A DNA stretch of 6,486 bases from Porticoccaceae bacterium (GTDB lineage: Bacteria; Pseudomonadota; Gammaproteobacteria; Pseudomonadales; Porticoccaceae), in NCBI GenBank assembly GCA_002692165.1, contig NZJL01000066.1, positions 1 to 6,486 of the forward strand. Reading direction: 5' to 3'. Position numbers and translations under genes: made by a program. A model generated the notes under the pieces. That model was not told the origin of the DNA. It saw only the letters and a list, made by a program, of their open reading frames with translations, and did not search any database. Shown here piece by piece: positions 5,897 through 6,486 of the stretch. Each line of letters starts with the position of its first letter. Position 1 is the first letter of the stretch.

Positions 5897-6486
5897 ATGT
5901 CGTCGTTAGACGGAAAAACGTTGTTTGTGACGGGAGGTAGTCGAGGAATTGGCTTGGCCATAGCCAAACGTGCTGCCAGCGAGGGCGCGAATGTAACGCT
6001 GGCGGCAAAGACCTCAGAACCTCATCCGAGGCTGCCGGGAACGGTTTTTTCGGCGGCAGAAGAGGTTCGTGCTTTGGGAGGGCAAGCGCTGCCAGTAGTG
6101 GTCGATATTAGGTTTGAAGAGCAGGTCGAAGCTGCCATCAAACAAACTGTGGATATTTTCGGCGGCATAGATGTTTTAATTAATAATGCAAGCGCTATTA
6201 ATCTGTCAGGTACAAATTCAGTGAATATGAAGACTTATGACCTCATGCATAGTGTTAACACCAGAGGCACTTTCTTGTGTTCAAAGCTTGCAATACCCTT
6301 CCTCACGCGATCCGAGAATCCGCACGTATTGAATATCGCTCCCCCATTAAATATGGAAGCTCGCTGGTTCCAGAATAACGTCGCTTATACTATGGCCAAG
6401 TTTGGGATGAGTATGTGCGTGCTAGGCATGAGTGAAGAGTTTAGAGGTACAGGGATTGCATTTAATGCACTTTGGCCGCGCACAAC
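5897..6486 (+). CDS. HSDL2-like short-chain dehydrogenase/reductase, 3'-truncated
   Basis: The 196 residues visible are an NAD(P)-binding Rossmann enzyme of the classical SDR type. They resemble hydroxysteroid dehydrogenase-like protein 2 (HSDL2) and its bacterial homologues, whose substrates are poorly defined and thought to be lipid-like. Features are TGGSRGIG (12-19), AAKT.EPHP.LPGT (36-49, an HSDL2-type segment), VVVD (67-70), NNAS (96-99), SVNTRGT with the tetrad Asn121, and YTMAK with Tyr164 and Lys168. MSMCVLGMSEEFRG (171-184) and NALWP (190-194) follow. Arg16 in the glycine motif suggests NADP(H) preference (inference). At residue 148, in NIAPPLN, Ala replaces the Ser I remember in HSDL2 relatives (NISPPLN). 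The start has a strong RBS. Relatives run to roughly 270-290 residues without the SCP2 domain of animal HSDL2, so about a third is missing at the right edge. Confidence 0.93.
   Translation, partial: MSSLDGKTLFVTGGSRGIGLAIAKRAASEGANVTLAAKTSEPHPRLPGTVFSAAEEVRALGGQALPVVVDIRFEEQVEAAIKQTVDIFGGIDVLINNASAINLSGTNSVNMKTYDLMHSVNTRGTFLCSKLAIPFLTRSENPHVLNIAPPLNMEARWFQNNVAYTMAKFGMSMCVLGMSEEFRGTGIAFNALWPRT

Noticed and set aside
1..6486. Mobile elements, CRISPR, tRNA/rRNA, toxin-antitoxin or defence genes
   Set aside because: Reading through the window showed no transposase or integrase motifs, regularly spaced repeats, RNA gene signatures or defence-type domains.

Overview
The window looks like an ordinary housekeeping stretch of a gammaproteobacterial chromosome. 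All genes are on the + strand and densely packed, with GC content in the mid-40s to high-40s percent by eye. The pairing of gpsA with a DUF4389 membrane protein, and a FumC of the type seen in Pseudomonas, suggest a Pseudomonadales/Cellvibrionales-like and perhaps marine bacterium. The sequence does not allow a genus call.

Layout from left to right. (1) The 3' nine-tenths of htpG (Hsp90 chaperone), whose N-terminus lies off the left edge. (2) A 126-base gap with an inverted repeat and T-run, then a sigma70-like promoter whose spacer carries a second dyad. (3) gpsA (glycerol-3-phosphate dehydrogenase), overlapping by 8 bases a small membrane protein of the DUF4389 family with an acidic tail. 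(4) A 228-base gap holding a weak hairpin with a T-run, then a good ribosome binding site in front of an ATG whose frame closes after 18 codons. (5) A SERHL-like alpha/beta hydrolase, overlapping fumC (class II fumarase) by an ATGA. (6) A 67-base gap with a strong Shine-Dalgarno, then an HSDL2-like short-chain dehydrogenase cut by the right edge.

Functionally the genes are mixed: protein folding, phospholipid precursor synthesis, the TCA cycle, and two enzymes (hydrolase and SDR) probably acting on acyl or lipid-like small molecules. Likely transcription units are gpsA-DUF4389 and hydrolase-fumC, possibly with the SDR. I see no mobile element, CRISPR array, RNA gene, toxin-antitoxin or defence system, and no clear novel system. 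The points most worth checking are the start of the hydrolase gene, where a one-base change in a T6 run would give a better-supported N-terminus, and an SDR with Ala where family members have Ser near the active site.
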